Source: Pardosa pseudoannulata
Taxonomy: Eukaryota > Arthropoda > Arachnida > Araneae > Lycosidae
NCBI GenBank assembly: GCA_032207245.1
Contig: CM063508.1
Coordinates: forward strand, 120,392,999 to 120,456,998
Length of the DNA: 64,000 nt
Direction of reading: 5' to 3'
Each line of letters opens with the position of its first letter. The first letter of the stretch is position 1. Below are positions 35,901 through 47,227 of this stretch, one piece after another. Below the pieces are notes generated by a model. That model was not told the DNA's origin. It searched no databases and saw only the letters and a list, made by a program, of their open reading frames with translations. The position numbers were made by a program, and so were the translations under genes.

Positions 35901-38900
35901 TTTAAAAAGCTAAGAAGAAGAAAAGTAAAAAGCTTGAAATTTGTCAGATTTGTTGGGGAAGTGGTATTTCGTTCAACAGCACATTATCTTCAATTCTGGT
36001 ACATATTAACCAAAGTATGTCTTTGGCTGGTTTCTCGTACATATTAAACTGTGCAAATTACAAGACCTAAAGGATATTCATTGAACAGGATTCTCAGGGT
36101 CTAGCCCTCTAATCCTGAGATTTCTGTCAGCTTACACAAATAATAGAAACTAGAGAGAAAACTATCAATTAAAACATAGTTCATACTCAATTTTGGAAAT
36201 TAAAATGTAGGAGTTTTTTTGCAGAGATAAAAAAGGATTATTTAGGACTACTTTAAGAAAGTCCAAAAGCCTATTTCCTAATATCAAGTATTTTTTTCAA
36301 AATTTGTTTTATTTTTATTTAATAAAACAAATTTATTGATCAATCCATAAATTTGAACAATCTGGCAATTATCCAATATATGCCATATCTGATTGATTTT
36401 TAAATATCTAAAATTGGATATTTATAAATCAAAACTGAAGAATTTTCCTGAACATAGGAATTTTGGAGGAGAGTATAAACCCTGCTAAAAGTGAAGAGAA
36501 TAATAATAATAATAAAACTGGATTTCTTCCAATTTTAGTTGTTTTGTGGTGAAAATTAGTCTGAAATCATCTTTTTATAGCTCTAAAGCATCGGTCAGGG
36601 AACTTTTTTAATCATTACCCCAAAATATTTTTGTGTAAGTTGATATTACCCCATGTCGAAGATTTTAAAAAAAAAAAAAAAAAAAATTGAAAATGATAAT
36701 TTTGAAAAGAAAACAACTAAAAATTTTATTTAAACTTCATTTATTCAATTTATCAATGTAATACCTAGTAATCCATAACGATATTGTAACAAATTATAAT
36801 AATAATAATAAAACAAAAACAAACAATAATTAGAATTGGAAAAATTAAAAAAAAAAGAATAATTGAAAATTTTTTTTCACGTTTTGCAGAAATGGTGTTG
36901 TTTCATGTTCTATACAATTGCTTCAAAATTAGGATTTTTTGATGCAAGAGCGATTTGAATGCAGTCTTCGGCGTTTAATCGATTTCTGTTCTTCGTTTTT
37001 ATGTTCATTAGAGTGGAAAAGCCTTGTTTGCACAAATATGTTGTTGGTAGCACAAATATGTTGTTGGTGATGGGTAGTGAGATGGCGAGAACACTTTAGT
37101 GTGGTGGGTAGTGAGATGGCGTGGCCTGCATATGTCGCTAAATTGTTTAAGTTGAAAAAAATACTAACAAGTTTATAAAATAGCAAATTAAAAATATATA
37201 CTTTTTACTCAAAAAAGTTTCATTTTTACCCCATTTGGGGTAATTTACCCCGGTTCCCCGACCGCTGCTCTAAAGTATAGTGCATAATCTAAATCAGGGA
37301 TGGGCCAACTCCGGCCCGCTGGAAGGTTTTATCCGGCCCACGGATAGAATTTTAAGTTGCCGGTCCGGGGCAAATTATATATTTATACATTATATAGCCA
37401 TCTCCTTTTCTACTTTGCTTAAATATTATATCCAAAATTTATTATCTCACTCTCAGAAGATCAGCGGTACATTTGCTTCCTATATGTGAACAAGTGTTTT
37501 AAATTTTGAACCTTAGAAAGAATAATTTCAGAAGTAGACTGACAGATGAGGATTTAGCGTTGTTCCTTAAAATCAGTACATCTCACTTTGAACCTCAGTT
37601 TAAGGAACTTTTAATGAATGAAATTACAATTTCATTCATCTCATTAACGTATTTATAAACCGCTAGGTACTTGTACATTGTTTTTAAAATTTTAGAAAAA
37701 TTTGTCTTGGCCCGCCAAGCTTTTTTTCTTTCGATTTTTTTGCCCGCGGCCGAAAAAGTTTGTCCATCCCTGATCTAAATCAATCATGGGACACCTATGA
37801 TATTCTCACTGATCCTGGTTGATTTCAAACCTAATAGTAAAATGTAGATTCTGAAATACTGATAAAAAAACCACCAGAAGGGTTCTGACACACACAAATG
37901 TGCATACAATTCATAATATTATAATAATAAACATCCAATAACTTACAGGTTTATATTCAGGAATGCCATCTGATATATTCAGCTTAGCGATCTCTGCTTT
38001 AAGTTTTCGTCTGTGGTTAGGTTTCGTAATTCCAATGGCAGTTAGGTCCTATGAAAGAAATTCTGCATTAGAAAACAATCTGTGTACGGAAGAAGTATTT
38101 AGAAGAACCAACTTTGATAGTGCATAAATGTAAAAGAAAAGTGAGCATAGCAAACCGTTGTTTCAAATCATCTATTCATATTCAATATTATATAAAATTA
38201 GAACAATCAACACTTTTATACAGAACAATACTCAATATTTGATGCTTAACCATTTTATTGTAGGTTTTAGTGTTTGGATGCATTTAATTCATTTCGAATT
38301 TAATTATCAGCCACTTTCAGATTTAGCATACAATTAGATTCTTGTCATATAAATTGTATGTGTACAATCGGGGGAAGGGGGTTGCAACTGGGAGAACACT
38401 TAGCATTGGCGCTGTAGGTGTGCGGGTCACGGAACAGTCCTATTCTCTTCCGTCATTTGTAAGCGGACTTTTTTCTCTTTTTTTAACAGAATTCTAAGAC
38501 TCTCTATTTTCTGGGGCTATAAGAACGATCCTATTTTTTTTTTAAATTTTTTTTCTTCTTTTTTTTTCTATTGGCTACAAGGACAACAGCTTCGCTGTAG
38601 GTAAGAGATAGACAAATGGCGGCCCGTAATAATGTATTTTTTTTCTAATTTTCTTCTGATATATATATACACACATACATATACATCTTAGGGTTCGCGT
38701 TTAAGCGCTTTAGTGGGTATTTTACGCAAATTTAAATAACAAGACGCAACTTTGGCCAAATTTCTCTCTCTCCCTCTCTCTGTTTTTATTTATTTATTTA
38801 TTTGGGGAGGTGGGGGGGTAGCTGCAGGACCCACTGTAGTATATATATATATATACACACATACATATACATCTTAGGGTTCGCGTTTAAGCGCTTTAGT

Positions 38901-39074
38901 GGGTATTTTACGCAAATTTAAATAACAAGACGCAACTTTGGCCAAATTTCTCTCTCTCCCTCTCTCTGTTTTTATTTATTTATTTATTTGGGGAGGTGGG
39001 GGGGTAGCTGCAGGACCCACATTTTTCTTATTAATAACTAGGGTGGTGGATAGTTCAGCGCCAAGACCGTGTAT

Positions 39075-39159
<85 letters not shown>

Positions 39160-39505
39160 AATACTACAGCTGCCCGCATATGATACATTTTCTTCATATT
39201 TGGAGTCTTTGGGATCAACCAGACTGCTGTAAGGTCCCAAGTCAAAGTGCAAAGAATTTTATACCCCGATAACATCGTATTTATTCCCAAAGGGGACGAT
39301 ACTTTTTATGAGTAGTATTCTTTACGATTTTCTTAGAGATAAGTCAAAACCGACTTAGACACTTTAAGAGCTATATAGTACCAAGCCAGAGTGTTTATTG
39401 ACACACAGCTGGGCTAAGTGCCCTGTTTGTATGTCCCTTTGGAACTTCACTAATTAAATTTAAACTAGGGGTTTATTTAAAAATATTATACATATATATG
39501 ATTTA

Positions 39506-39584
<79 letters not shown>

Positions 39585-42061
39585 GCACACATAAGAGTCA
39601 GAACACTAAGATTTATTTCTACAGAAAGAACCAATATTAAGGAATAATTAGCTGAACTACAAGTGGTGACAGCCTAGTTAAAAAAATTAACATCTAAAGA
39701 TTCAAAATTTTGAGGCTTAACTATTTTAATGTTTAACTAACCGTACTCTTGTGCTACGCAACAAGTGTGTTTTTATAGGCATTTATTTGAAAGAATCTCG
39801 TTTCACCTACGTAGAAAGATTACTCATTTTCCATAATTATGTGAACATTTATATATACAATTAATACAATTTAGACGTGAATGACTGATAAATCTGCTGC
39901 CATATTTAATAGGTCCATAGTTAGCTCTACTATAGAAACCGTCAAATTGATATTATTACTGTTGAAGTTATGCATAGTTTTGTTTCGTTATATTTGTATT
40001 ACACCAAGGAAGAATTGAAATCGTCAGAAGATCCCAGATATGAGAATTACGACTTCAGACTTTTTTTCCAGTACTTAGAAGGTCTGCTTAAAAATAATTC
40101 TTAAATCATCAATTCACCAGCAGGGCCTGATTATCCCACGGGCACTTAGGGCACGAAAATTTAGTCGAGTGCTTGAAGCACATATTAAGTGGGGGAAAAT
40201 TGCAAACTTACGCTACCATCGTTAAGTTTTAATAAATTATTGTACGATGTAATTTTGTTTGTCATGAACTATATTGTTTCCTATTTACTTTAATTTTACT
40301 GTTATTTACCTGATAATTAATTCCCTCAACAAATCTGGTTCTCTTTTAATCCTATGGGTTATAGCATATTTATAAGACAGATTATTAGCAATGTACTACT
40401 ATAAACCATTAAATCATCTCATCAATTTAAATTATTTTTAATTCTATTATTTATTTTCTGCACCACAGAGTTTGTGAGTGTGACAAGGTAGAAAATAAAA
40501 AAAAAGTGGGTCATTCTAGGTCTTTAAAAGTCCTTAATTTTTAGCATGGCTAAACAGAGATAATGATTACGTAAAATGAAAATGTGGTTATTTTTGATTT
40601 TGAATATTACTTTAATGCTAATTTCTTAATACGTTTCCTAATTCAATGTTATAATTTTTATATGACTGTAAATATGATAATAACTTGTTGCTATAAATTT
40701 GCATGGGGTGGAGGGCACAAAAGTTGGATTGTGCCCTAAGCACAAAAGTATCTTAGTCGGGCCCTGTTCACCAGTTTAGAGGATATTCAGTTGAATGGTT
40801 CTAATATGGGAATTAGCTAGGCATATGGGGTTCGCCAGTGAAAATTGCCATATGTCAATTCAAGAAGCTACCTAACGAAGCTCCTCGAGTCAACAGACCA
40901 GATTATTAACGACCAAAAAGAACAACACGATCATCATCTACGATCAAACTCTTAACAGCTTCATGTTCTCCCGATTGAGTTTACCAGAGCTGTGGGAAAA
41001 TATGCCAGCAGCACGTGGCGTTCCCAAGCAGTCAGTCACACCTTTCAGGAATGACTTCGGAGACTGGACGAGAACACGTAATTCTGGTTGATAAATAGCG
41101 ATATAGCGTTTATTCCAATCTTAAAGACTATAGTCAGGACCGTAGCCAGAAATTATGTTCGGAGGGGGACCAAGGGAAAAGACATTGTTTTTTGCGAATG
41201 ATACTGTAGTAAAACTACAGGTTTTTCTATGCATATATACCCCTAATGAGTACCATAACATTTGCTTTTAAAATAACAAAAGGATTAAAAAGGATATAAT
41301 AAACAAATTTAAAGCCTAGAATGAGTAATAATGTATCTGCACGCACAATGAATTTAATAGTAAAATTAACATTTAAAACCTTTTTTACATTTATTCGTAT
41401 AAATTTCTCTCACATTTAGCTAAATACCAAAATCTAGTCTAATTTAATAATTTGAAGCTATTTTAGAAAATAGAATCTGCCTCGAAATTCTCACCTTGGA
41501 GCACCCTAGACGATATACAATATATTATGGAAAATGATCTTGAGACGAATGACGATAGGGGGTGGGGGTATGTAGAAGCCTGTGGCTTTGCAAGATATTT
41601 ATGGACAAAGCCGTCTCTTCCTGAGAACATTGTTGTTTATGCACAGCTAGGCAGATGACACATCAACACACGGAGTCAATTTTCTTTCCTCAAAACAGTC
41701 TTTTAGAATTTTGGAATTTCGGGGAGGGACCAGTCCCCTAAATCCCCTCCCTTGCCTACGGCCTTGACTATAGTGCATATAATACTCTACTACAAAATGA
41801 AAATTTTCAAGATAAAAGGGGAAAGATTTATATGTATGTGTTTTTATTTTTCAAATGGAATCTAGTATTGTACAACATAACTTTTAGTGTAATTTTTCTT
41901 TCTTTCTTTGATAACTTTTACAATATCCAGAAAAAGAACACGAAATTTACCTCTGGGGTCATTCGTGTGATAGTAGGCATATCGTAACCTGCCAGCAGGA
42001 ACAAAGGGATGTACTCTTCAAAGTGGAGACTTGTTAACCAATTAGTTAGCACTTCAACGTC
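27628..42061 (-). CDS. CASKIN: Caskin (CASK-interacting scaffold), 3' part, 8 exons
   Basis: In transcript order the exons are 42061-41951, 38048-37947, 34165-34027, 33591-33442, 32257-32052, 29962-29107, 28113-28053 and 27739-27628. They total 1737 nt, i.e. 578 residues plus TAA, with all phases matching. Domains in the fragment are SAM1 (about 1-68), SAM2 (about 72-134), and a long low-complexity linker with polyproline at about 383-387 and 437-440. The C-terminal acidic tail follows (about 543-578, [20 protein letters not shown]). Caskins are neuronal scaffolds: vertebrate forms bind CASK, the tandem SAMs polymerise, and fly Ckn works with the receptor phosphatase Lar in axon guidance. The ankyrin repeats and SH3 expected upstream are not in the window. 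The match of SAM1, SAM2 and tail in order makes the call firm; which paralogue cannot be told. Confidence 0.92.
27740..29106. other. Caskin introns around the 61-bp exon
   Basis: Introns 27740-28052 and 28114-29106. AT-rich, no repeats or extra exons seen. Confidence 0.75.
28053..28113 (-). CDS. CASKIN: Caskin short exon before the tail
   Basis: A 61-nt exon: two bases complete an Asp codon, then [19 protein letters not shown], then two bases of a Val codon. Its boundaries are ttttag and gtaagt. It bridges the large linker exon and the tail exon in frame. Confidence 0.85.
29107..29962 (-). CDS. CASKIN: Caskin large linker exon with proline-rich motifs
   Basis: An 856-nt exon of 285 codons. 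It opens [20 protein letters not shown], then carries an alanine run, a conserved-looking [20 protein letters not shown] block, a [18 protein letters not shown] helix-like block, and the proline clusters APPPPPKR and [10 protein letters not shown] that could bind SH3 or EVH1 domains. [12 protein letters not shown] lies near its end. It has the highest coding density in the window. The acceptor is cttctag and the donor gtaatt; it ends in phase 1. Confidence 0.92.
29963..32051. other. Caskin intron
   Basis: 2.1 kb, mostly occupied by a 1.2-kb hAT-like element. 29963-30653 is AT-rich and includes a local 50-bp duplication (aattagaatatacaatttac twice near 30470 and 30508). Confidence 0.75.
30662..31883. 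mobile_element. hAT-like nonautonomous element, 1.2 kb
   Basis: Inverted ends are cagtggcatgcag...gcagggtgtgca and tgcacaccctgc...cacaccactg. It is flanked by atatatat and atttatat (8 bp, one mismatch). It contains a T23 run (31041). Open frames inside are short and unsupported. Confidence 0.8.
32052..32257 (-). CDS. CASKIN: Caskin linker exon
   Basis: A 206-nt exon with no stop in the joined frame encodes [20 protein letters not shown], then [14 protein letters not shown], and ends HNGTLNT. It lies between ttttcag and gtaagc. It is low-complexity linker with no recognised domain. It is supported by exact phase agreement on both sides, not by strong conservation. Confidence 0.82.
32258..33441. 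other. Caskin intron
   Basis: 1.2 kb of AT-rich sequence with long T runs at 32945-32975 and about 33071-33087. Nothing else seen. Confidence 0.75.
33442..33591 (-). CDS. CASKIN: Caskin exon: end of SAM2 and start of linker
   Basis: [16 protein letters not shown] completes SAM2, followed by a Pro/His/Ser-rich stretch ending RPSTL. The donor gtaatt leaves one base (A) that joins GT of the next exon to give Ser. Confidence 0.92.
33592..34026. other. Caskin intron
   Basis: 435 bp between the two SAM2 exons, with no recognisable element. Confidence 0.8.
34027..34165 (-). CDS. CASKIN: Caskin exon: first part of SAM2
   Basis: It encodes [19 protein letters not shown], then [20 protein letters not shown], the Caskin SAM2 core. 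It starts in phase 0 after ttcgcag and ends one base into a Gly codon before gtaagt. Confidence 0.94.
34825..35467 (+). mobile_element. LTR-like repeat, family E, copy 2
   Basis: It aligns with 10529-11090 from gtctg(a)aaggaattt through gtaaataaaattt, ttgtccatcta and the cgaacatacctgccccagta block to gtgttaca. It has about 30 extra bp before the end. The 149-codon minus-strand open frame here is chance in a GC-richer repeat. Confidence 0.62.
36589..37267 (-). mobile_element. hAT element with transposase remnant
   Basis: Ends are catcggtcagggaac and gttccccgaccgctg (inverted), flanked by the perfect 8-bp duplication ctctaaag at 36581-36588 and 37268-37275. On the minus strand, about 37035-36900, it still encodes the segment [20 protein letters not shown], then [14 protein letters not shown] and a stop. 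That is the C-terminal dimerisation region typical of hAT transposases of the Charlie/ZBED type. The rest of the enzyme is absent, so it is a 3' internal-deletion derivative. Confidence 0.9.
37295..37772. mobile_element. hAT miniature element, 478 bp
   Basis: Ends are cagggatgggccaactccgg and gaaaaagtttgtccatccctg, with the perfect 8-bp duplication atctaaat at 37287-37294 and 37773-37780. It sits only 27 bp from the previous hAT element. No coding remnant recognised. Confidence 0.93.
37947..38048 (-). CDS. CASKIN: Caskin exon: second half of SAM1
   Basis: The 34 codons [20 protein letters not shown] through GIPEYKP complete SAM1 (DLTAIGxTKPxHRxK is a family signature). It is phase 0 to phase 0, flanked by catag and gtaagt on the minus strand. 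Confidence 0.93.
38661..39021. repeat. 186-bp tandem duplication, near perfect
   Basis: From cacacatacatatacatctt through cgcgtttaagcgctttagtg to ggtagctgcaggacccac, two units (markers at 38687 and 38873) look identical by eye. Each includes a CT-rich and a (TTTA)n run. The lack of differences implies a very recent event or an assembly artefact. Confidence 0.92.
39072..39158. repeat. (CA)n(TA)n microsatellite
   Basis: About 35 TA units flanked by CA. Open frames reading Tyr-Ile on either strand are artefacts of this array. Confidence 0.97.
39508..39592. repeat. (TA)n microsatellite
   Basis: About 36 TA units, then CACGCACAC. Confidence 0.97.
40121..40766. mobile_element. hAT miniature element, 646 bp
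   Basis: Ends are cagggcctgattatcccacg...ttagggcac and gtgccctaa...tagtcgggccctg, inverted. It is flanked by the perfect 8-bp duplication ttcaccag at 40113-40120 and 40767-40774. No coding remnant. Confidence 0.93.
41135..41766. mobile_element. hAT miniature element, 632 bp
   Basis: Ends are caggaccgtagcca and tgcctacggccttg, inverted with small differences. It is flanked by the perfect 8-bp duplication actatagt at 41127-41134 and 41767-41774. Both subterminal parts are rich in G or C runs. Confidence 0.92.
41951..42061 (-). CDS. CASKIN: Caskin exon: first half of SAM1
   Basis: The 37 codons [17 protein letters not shown], then [16 protein letters not shown] are typical of Caskin SAM domain 1 (GYDMPTIxRMTPEDL). 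On the minus strand the acceptor is ttttcag and the donor gtaaat. Both ends are phase 0. No further upstream coding exon was recognised in the remaining 21.9 kb. Confidence 0.93.
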
Positions 42062-42615
42062 CTGAAAATAAATAAAAGAAATGCTCTTAAAATGTGCAAA
42101 TAACAAACACATTTTTTATATTCAAAACACAGAATGTATTACTTTACTTAAGAAAATAATTTAACTTTGCTCACAAGTGGACTAAAAAAAAACTTTAATG
42201 CAAGTGACATGAAATATTCAACATTTTCTTTGCTTTTAGTAAAACAACCGCATGTAATAAAGAAACGTTATAGTGTTTATTGACAAGAAAAAAAGAAAAT
42301 ATGTACCATTTTCAAAATATAGATCATTACTTTAAAAAAAAAAAAAAGAAGGATACTGGATTAGATTTATTTGTGTTCTTCTATAAGTGATAAAATAAAT
42401 ATTCAAACTAGGATTGGACTTTGTTAACGAAGCATTTAAAATATTTTGCAAGAGTATATTTTAGTACTTCGATTATAAGACACTTCATACAAAATACACG
42501 TAATTAGTCGGGATATGTCTAGAGCACTTTGATTTGAGTTTAGACTTCAAAAGAAATTGTTTAGACTAATTTGTAGCAAATCTGTATGATTATAATAAAA
42601 TAGATAATACACTTT

Positions 42616-42619
<4 letters not shown>

Positions 42620-42673
<54 letters not shown>
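42620..42673. repeat. (TA)n microsatellite
   Basis: About 27 TA units immediately before an LTR-like repeat. Confidence 0.96.
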
Positions 42674-42677
<4 letters not shown>

Positions 42678-42999
42678 AGGTCTAAAAAAGGGGTAGTTGA
42701 AAATTACGTGAGTTAAAAGCGATTTTAAAAAGGGAACTCTTTTATAATATTAAAACAAATGAAAAAGACCCAGCTCACGTAAGCTTTTAGGATAATCCGG
42801 TCAGGCGTAAGCATTTGATGAATTTGCAAACAGATAAGATCAGTTGGCGCGTGGACATGTAACTGTGAACACACTCTACGCGTGTCTTCGACGAAAAAAT
42901 GAAAATGGCGCAAGTTGCTTTCAAATAGAACTATGATTTAATAAACTTATTATTATCCAGAAAGACTGTTTCCATTCGCCTTAACACTGGATCACGATA
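42674..42999 (+). mobile_element. solo LTR, family A, copy 1
   Basis: It begins tgtcaggtctaaaaaa and ends cactggatcacgata. It has AATAAA at about 42940, 60 bp before the end. It has homologues at 52936-53281 (minus) and 60522-60875. TA arrays flank both sides, so a target duplication cannot be read. Confidence 0.7.
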
Positions 43000-43017
43000 T
43001 ATATATATATATATATG
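42996..43017. repeat. (TA)n microsatellite
   Basis: Short TA array at the 3' edge of the LTR. Confidence 0.9.
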
Positions 43018-44680
43018 TAGCAACACCGACACACTTAAATATGTATAGGCATGTATTTCATGTGATAGACAATTTTATGCACTCATTTGAAAATATTCCA
43101 ACGAAAGTCAGCAGTTACAAATTTTCTTTTGCATAATGACACCCAAGAGATAACAGTGAGGAGTCAAAATTTTACTCTCCAAGAATGTTAAGAAACTATT
43201 CTGCTATTTATTTAGAAATGCATTCAAAACTTAGGAGATTCCTAAGTGATGCGGTGTGATAAACGTCTCCAATAAAAGAGTTTAAAGCGACCAAGAAGTA
43301 TTTAGTCAAGAAGCGATAACTAGTTTAAGAATCCAGGAGATTACCGTGAAAGCGGGTATTTAGCTTTTTTTTTTTATTAGGTATGTCGGTTCTGATTTCC
43401 CTTCTCAGATCGACAAGGGTGTCACATCCCCTTCCTCTCCACTGGTTCATGGCCTAGAGACAGCAGACCGCGTGCAAGGTCAAGCCGATTCTAGCCACCA
43501 CGTATCTCGTCGAAGAGTCGCTGTCAAGGATGGCATGCAGCAGCTTTCTTGTCGAGATTTCCAAGATGCCTTCCCTCGTTACGCCTTTGGCGAGATGCCA
43601 AAGGGGTCCATTAATCCATCCACTTCTAGCCCCGTCTTTTAATCCGCTTTAAATGCCGTGAAGAGTGTGCGGCTGGCTCAGTGCCAAGGAGCTGTCCTGC
43701 TTCCCACTTGATTTGTAACGAGTACGCCACTTACAGAGAAAACAAGAAAACACGAGAGTTAATTCGCGGGGAAGGAGATCAACATAAGAGATGAGATGAC
43801 AATCGCATTTCCCCTTTAAATTATGTCATTATCCTTGCTGCCACGTCTCTCGGACAAAATATCCCGCGATCTTCTTTTTCTTTCTTTTTTTTTTCCTCAC
43901 TCTCCTTCCTGTCAATGTCAATGGAACGGAGTCGTAATCTTTAAATGCCTTTAAAATTAGAGATATTAAATAAATTAATCAAGTCGTATCTGTACGTGCT
44001 AGAAATTAACTCTCCAGTCGTCAATTATATCTGATTGATGAAGAAGCCTATCTACACTTTCATTTAACATACGTATGCGTGCAAGTGTGGAGATTACGAT
44101 GGTGTGGGTATTATTTATATATGTTTTTTCTTTTCAAGCTAATGAATAACGTAAACAAATGTCAAGCCATTCGGTAACGCTTTTAAACGTGTCGAAAAGT
44201 ACTTCAGCTGTCAACGAATAGGATAAAAATAATGGGTTTATTTTGCTAGAAAAGCTATAAATTTCTCCTTGATGCATGTGCTGTTGATATGTTCTGAAAC
44301 TTTCCAATTTGAACGTGTAGGTAGAAAAAACCCGGTTTTTTTTGGGAAGGGAATTTTGAAAATTTCCAAAACATGGGAATTTTGAAGTATTCTGTTTATT
44401 TTTATCCTAATCGAACAAGACAATTTTTACATTTCATAAATGATTTGATATTAATAGTTAACTGGCTGTTGTAATGAATAAACGTGTAAGAAAGCCAAAC
44501 AGCCAAAAAATGGAATAATTGGGATTAATTAACTATATTTGGCAAGGTATCATGTTTAGCATGAAAGTATATTTTTCCTTTAAGAAATATTCAATATTTT
44601 TATTATTACATAAATATTAGGCAATAATCTGTAGTGTCATAAATAAGTACCCATAAATAATTATTTTTCGTGGATAGCAT

Positions 44681-44698
44681 CTCTCTCTCTCTCTCTCT

Positions 44699-44789
<91 letters not shown>
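44681..44789. repeat. (CT)n(TA)n(TG)n compound microsatellite
   Basis: About 10 CT, 35 TA and 9 TG units in a row. Coding frames across it are artefacts. Confidence 0.97.
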
Positions 44790-45091
44790 AGAAATTGGAC
44801 ACAAAATGCAACATTGTCATTTGATTACACCTTTAAATGATATATGCATTACAAAAAATAATAAACTGTTATTTTAAATTTAATGATTTTTTTTATATTA
44901 TAAAAGGAGGGGGGAAAGTTTAGCATAAAGCAATTTACATAATAAATAATGATTAAAAATAATGTGTATAATTATTATATTAGCAATTAAATTTGAAGCA
45001 ACCAGTTATGTGTTTGATAAGACTAACAGGGTAATTAATTGCATAAGCACTACTATAAAATCATTTAAATGCTCATTGCTATTATTTCTTG

Positions 45092-45092
<1 letters not shown>

Positions 45093-45146
<54 letters not shown>
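45093..45146. repeat. (TA)n microsatellite
   Basis: About 26 TA units. Confidence 0.96.
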
Positions 45147-45147
<1 letters not shown>

Positions 45148-45932
45148 TATATATATTGCCAAAAGTAAAAAACAAAATCTCTTAGAAATAAATAATATAA
45201 TAGTTCTTAAATAGCCACTGTTGAAAAAATAAATGTGAACATTGCTAAAACGATTTCTTCCCAAGTCCCCAAAATTTCGGATTTATTCCCCAAAATTTCC
45301 ACCTCTTCAAAATTTCGGATTTTTTACATCTCTACGTGTAGGTACGAAAGGGCGGCACTATTTTGGGAAATATTAGAATATTTGGTTTTCAATATTACAA
45401 AAATAAGTTTTCGAATATATGCGAAATTCACTATTACATACATTTAATGTGGCCTTAATACATATGTCTTCTAATTTTCCAATTTTTCTTTAAATGTTTT
45501 ACTAATCACGCAATTTTTATATGGTGATACTACTAGATTATTATAGGAGTAATATAACGTGAAATAAACTTTTATTTTACTTAATTATATTTCTAATTTT
45601 AATGTGAACAGCATTTGTCGTCTAGGATGAAGATTAAAACTCGAAGACTAATTCTCTCATGTAGGCCAACCCGAAAACAAAATGAATGCAGCTTATTCTG
45701 TAAATTAAATTTTGATTCATTAACTCGCATTCACAATTAAATTAAACAAATTGCAAGGCAGCTTCCGGAATTTCTCTTTTTCCGTAGAAGGGCTTCATTT
45801 AAGGCGGCAAATAGAGATTATTCCAAGAAAGAATGTAATATATCCATCTCCAGAGCCATAACTATGAAAAAATTTCGGGGGTGGGGAACAGTATTTTGTA
45901 TTTGTTGTTTAGTGTCCCAACTTACCCCCATA

Positions 45933-46132
45933 CAGTGCGGCAGGTTGGGACATTGGAAAGGTATTTTATTTCTTTTATTACTCTTTAACTAAATGAGATA
46001 TTAAGTAGGTTTAATGTTTATAAGAAGCAGATATGATGACAATATATGCATGCATACTTATTTTTTTTCAATTAGCTTTAAAAAAATTCATAAAAATGTT
46101 TAACTGAAAAGTGTCCCAAGGTGCCGCGGTCT
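45933..46132. mobile_element. 200-bp miniature element with 8-bp duplication
   Basis: Ends are cagtgcggcaggttgggaca and tgtcccaaggtgccgcggtct, inverted. It is flanked by cccccata (45925-45932) and cccctata (46133-46140), 7 of 8 matching. It is probably hAT-like. Confidence 0.75.
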
Positions 46133-47227
46133 CCCCTATATTTTTTTATTATTAATAATTCGCAGCAATCGATAAAGGCTGTTTGAATTTCCATGACAAC
46201 GTTGCCAAATTCTAAACTGTAAACTATAAGCTCACGATATATTATAGTAAATACCATTTATAAAGAGACGTAGATTACGCTATCGAGAAAAATAATCCTT
46301 TTAACATATTGGCAACTCTGAAAATTGCGTAATGTTTAAGCAGTTTAAAAGGAAAAAAATGGATAATGCAAACACATGTAGTCTTCAGGCCGGGTAATTC
46401 TTCAGAAAATGTTTCTTTTCTGTCAAACACAGTCGAGCACTTACTCAAGACAGGCTGTCATGAATGAAAAATTCCCACAAACGGTGAGAGCAGAGAAAAT
46501 ATTTTAACATATACCAGTAAAGTATAACTTTTTATAGTTTAAAGCAGTGAAAAATAAAATCCCATGTAGTACGCACTATAAAAATACAGGGTTGGTTTAA
46601 AATATTTTTAATTTAAATCAAATATTTCGATTCAAATCGAATTTTTTAAATGTTTTTATTTATTTATTTATTTTTAAAAATTAAGCATTTTAAAGGAATT
46701 TTTTAAAGTTAAGATTAAATCTATTAACCTTAATTAAGTTTTATCCCATTTATTTTATTAATTGTCTTCATTACTTATATAATATCACAAACTATGTACT
46801 AAACGAATGAACTTGATTTTGTTTTAGCTCTCCTCGGCAAAATAGAATATAGATGTAAAAAAACTAAAAGCAGTAATTGCACAATATATGAAAGTTAATG
46901 ATCTAAAACGAAAATACAGGTAGTAAACCAAGTTATAAACTGAATGATAAACAAATTGACCCAAATAAGCCCGTAAAAACCCAGAAAAGAATATATATGT
47001 AATTAAGGGGTTCCCTTATGTCAACTGTTGGATTCGACCCCATAAACTCCGGTGGCGAAAATCAGCATACTACCTATTTGAATATGACTTCTTCCTCCTT
47101 AAAAATAATAGTTTTACTGTTATATCCACGTTTTATTGTTATATAGAAACATATTCAGCGAGCTGCGTTCTACCTAAATACAGTTTTAAAAAATACAACC
47201 TTAAAAAGTGAATATATATTATATATA

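Larger units (their letters stand above)
34166..37946. other. Caskin intron
   Basis: 3.8 kb. It contains a family-E LTR-like repeat and two hAT elements in close succession. 34166-34800 and 35470-36580 show nothing recognised. Confidence 0.75.
38049..41950. other. Caskin intron inside SAM1
   Basis: 3.9 kb between the two SAM1 exons. It contains a perfect tandem duplication, TA arrays and two hAT elements. 39600-40110 and 40780-41120 are unique with nothing recognised. Confidence 0.75.

Noticed and set aside
38687..38884. Telomere-like cttaggg motif
   Set aside because: It occurs only once per 186-bp unit and is not tandemly repeated.
38938..39290. Open frames up to 104 codons reading Tyr-Ile repeats
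   Set aside because: They are translations of (TA)n arrays on both strands; the same happens at 44.7, 45.1, 47.7, 52.0 and 60.9 kb.
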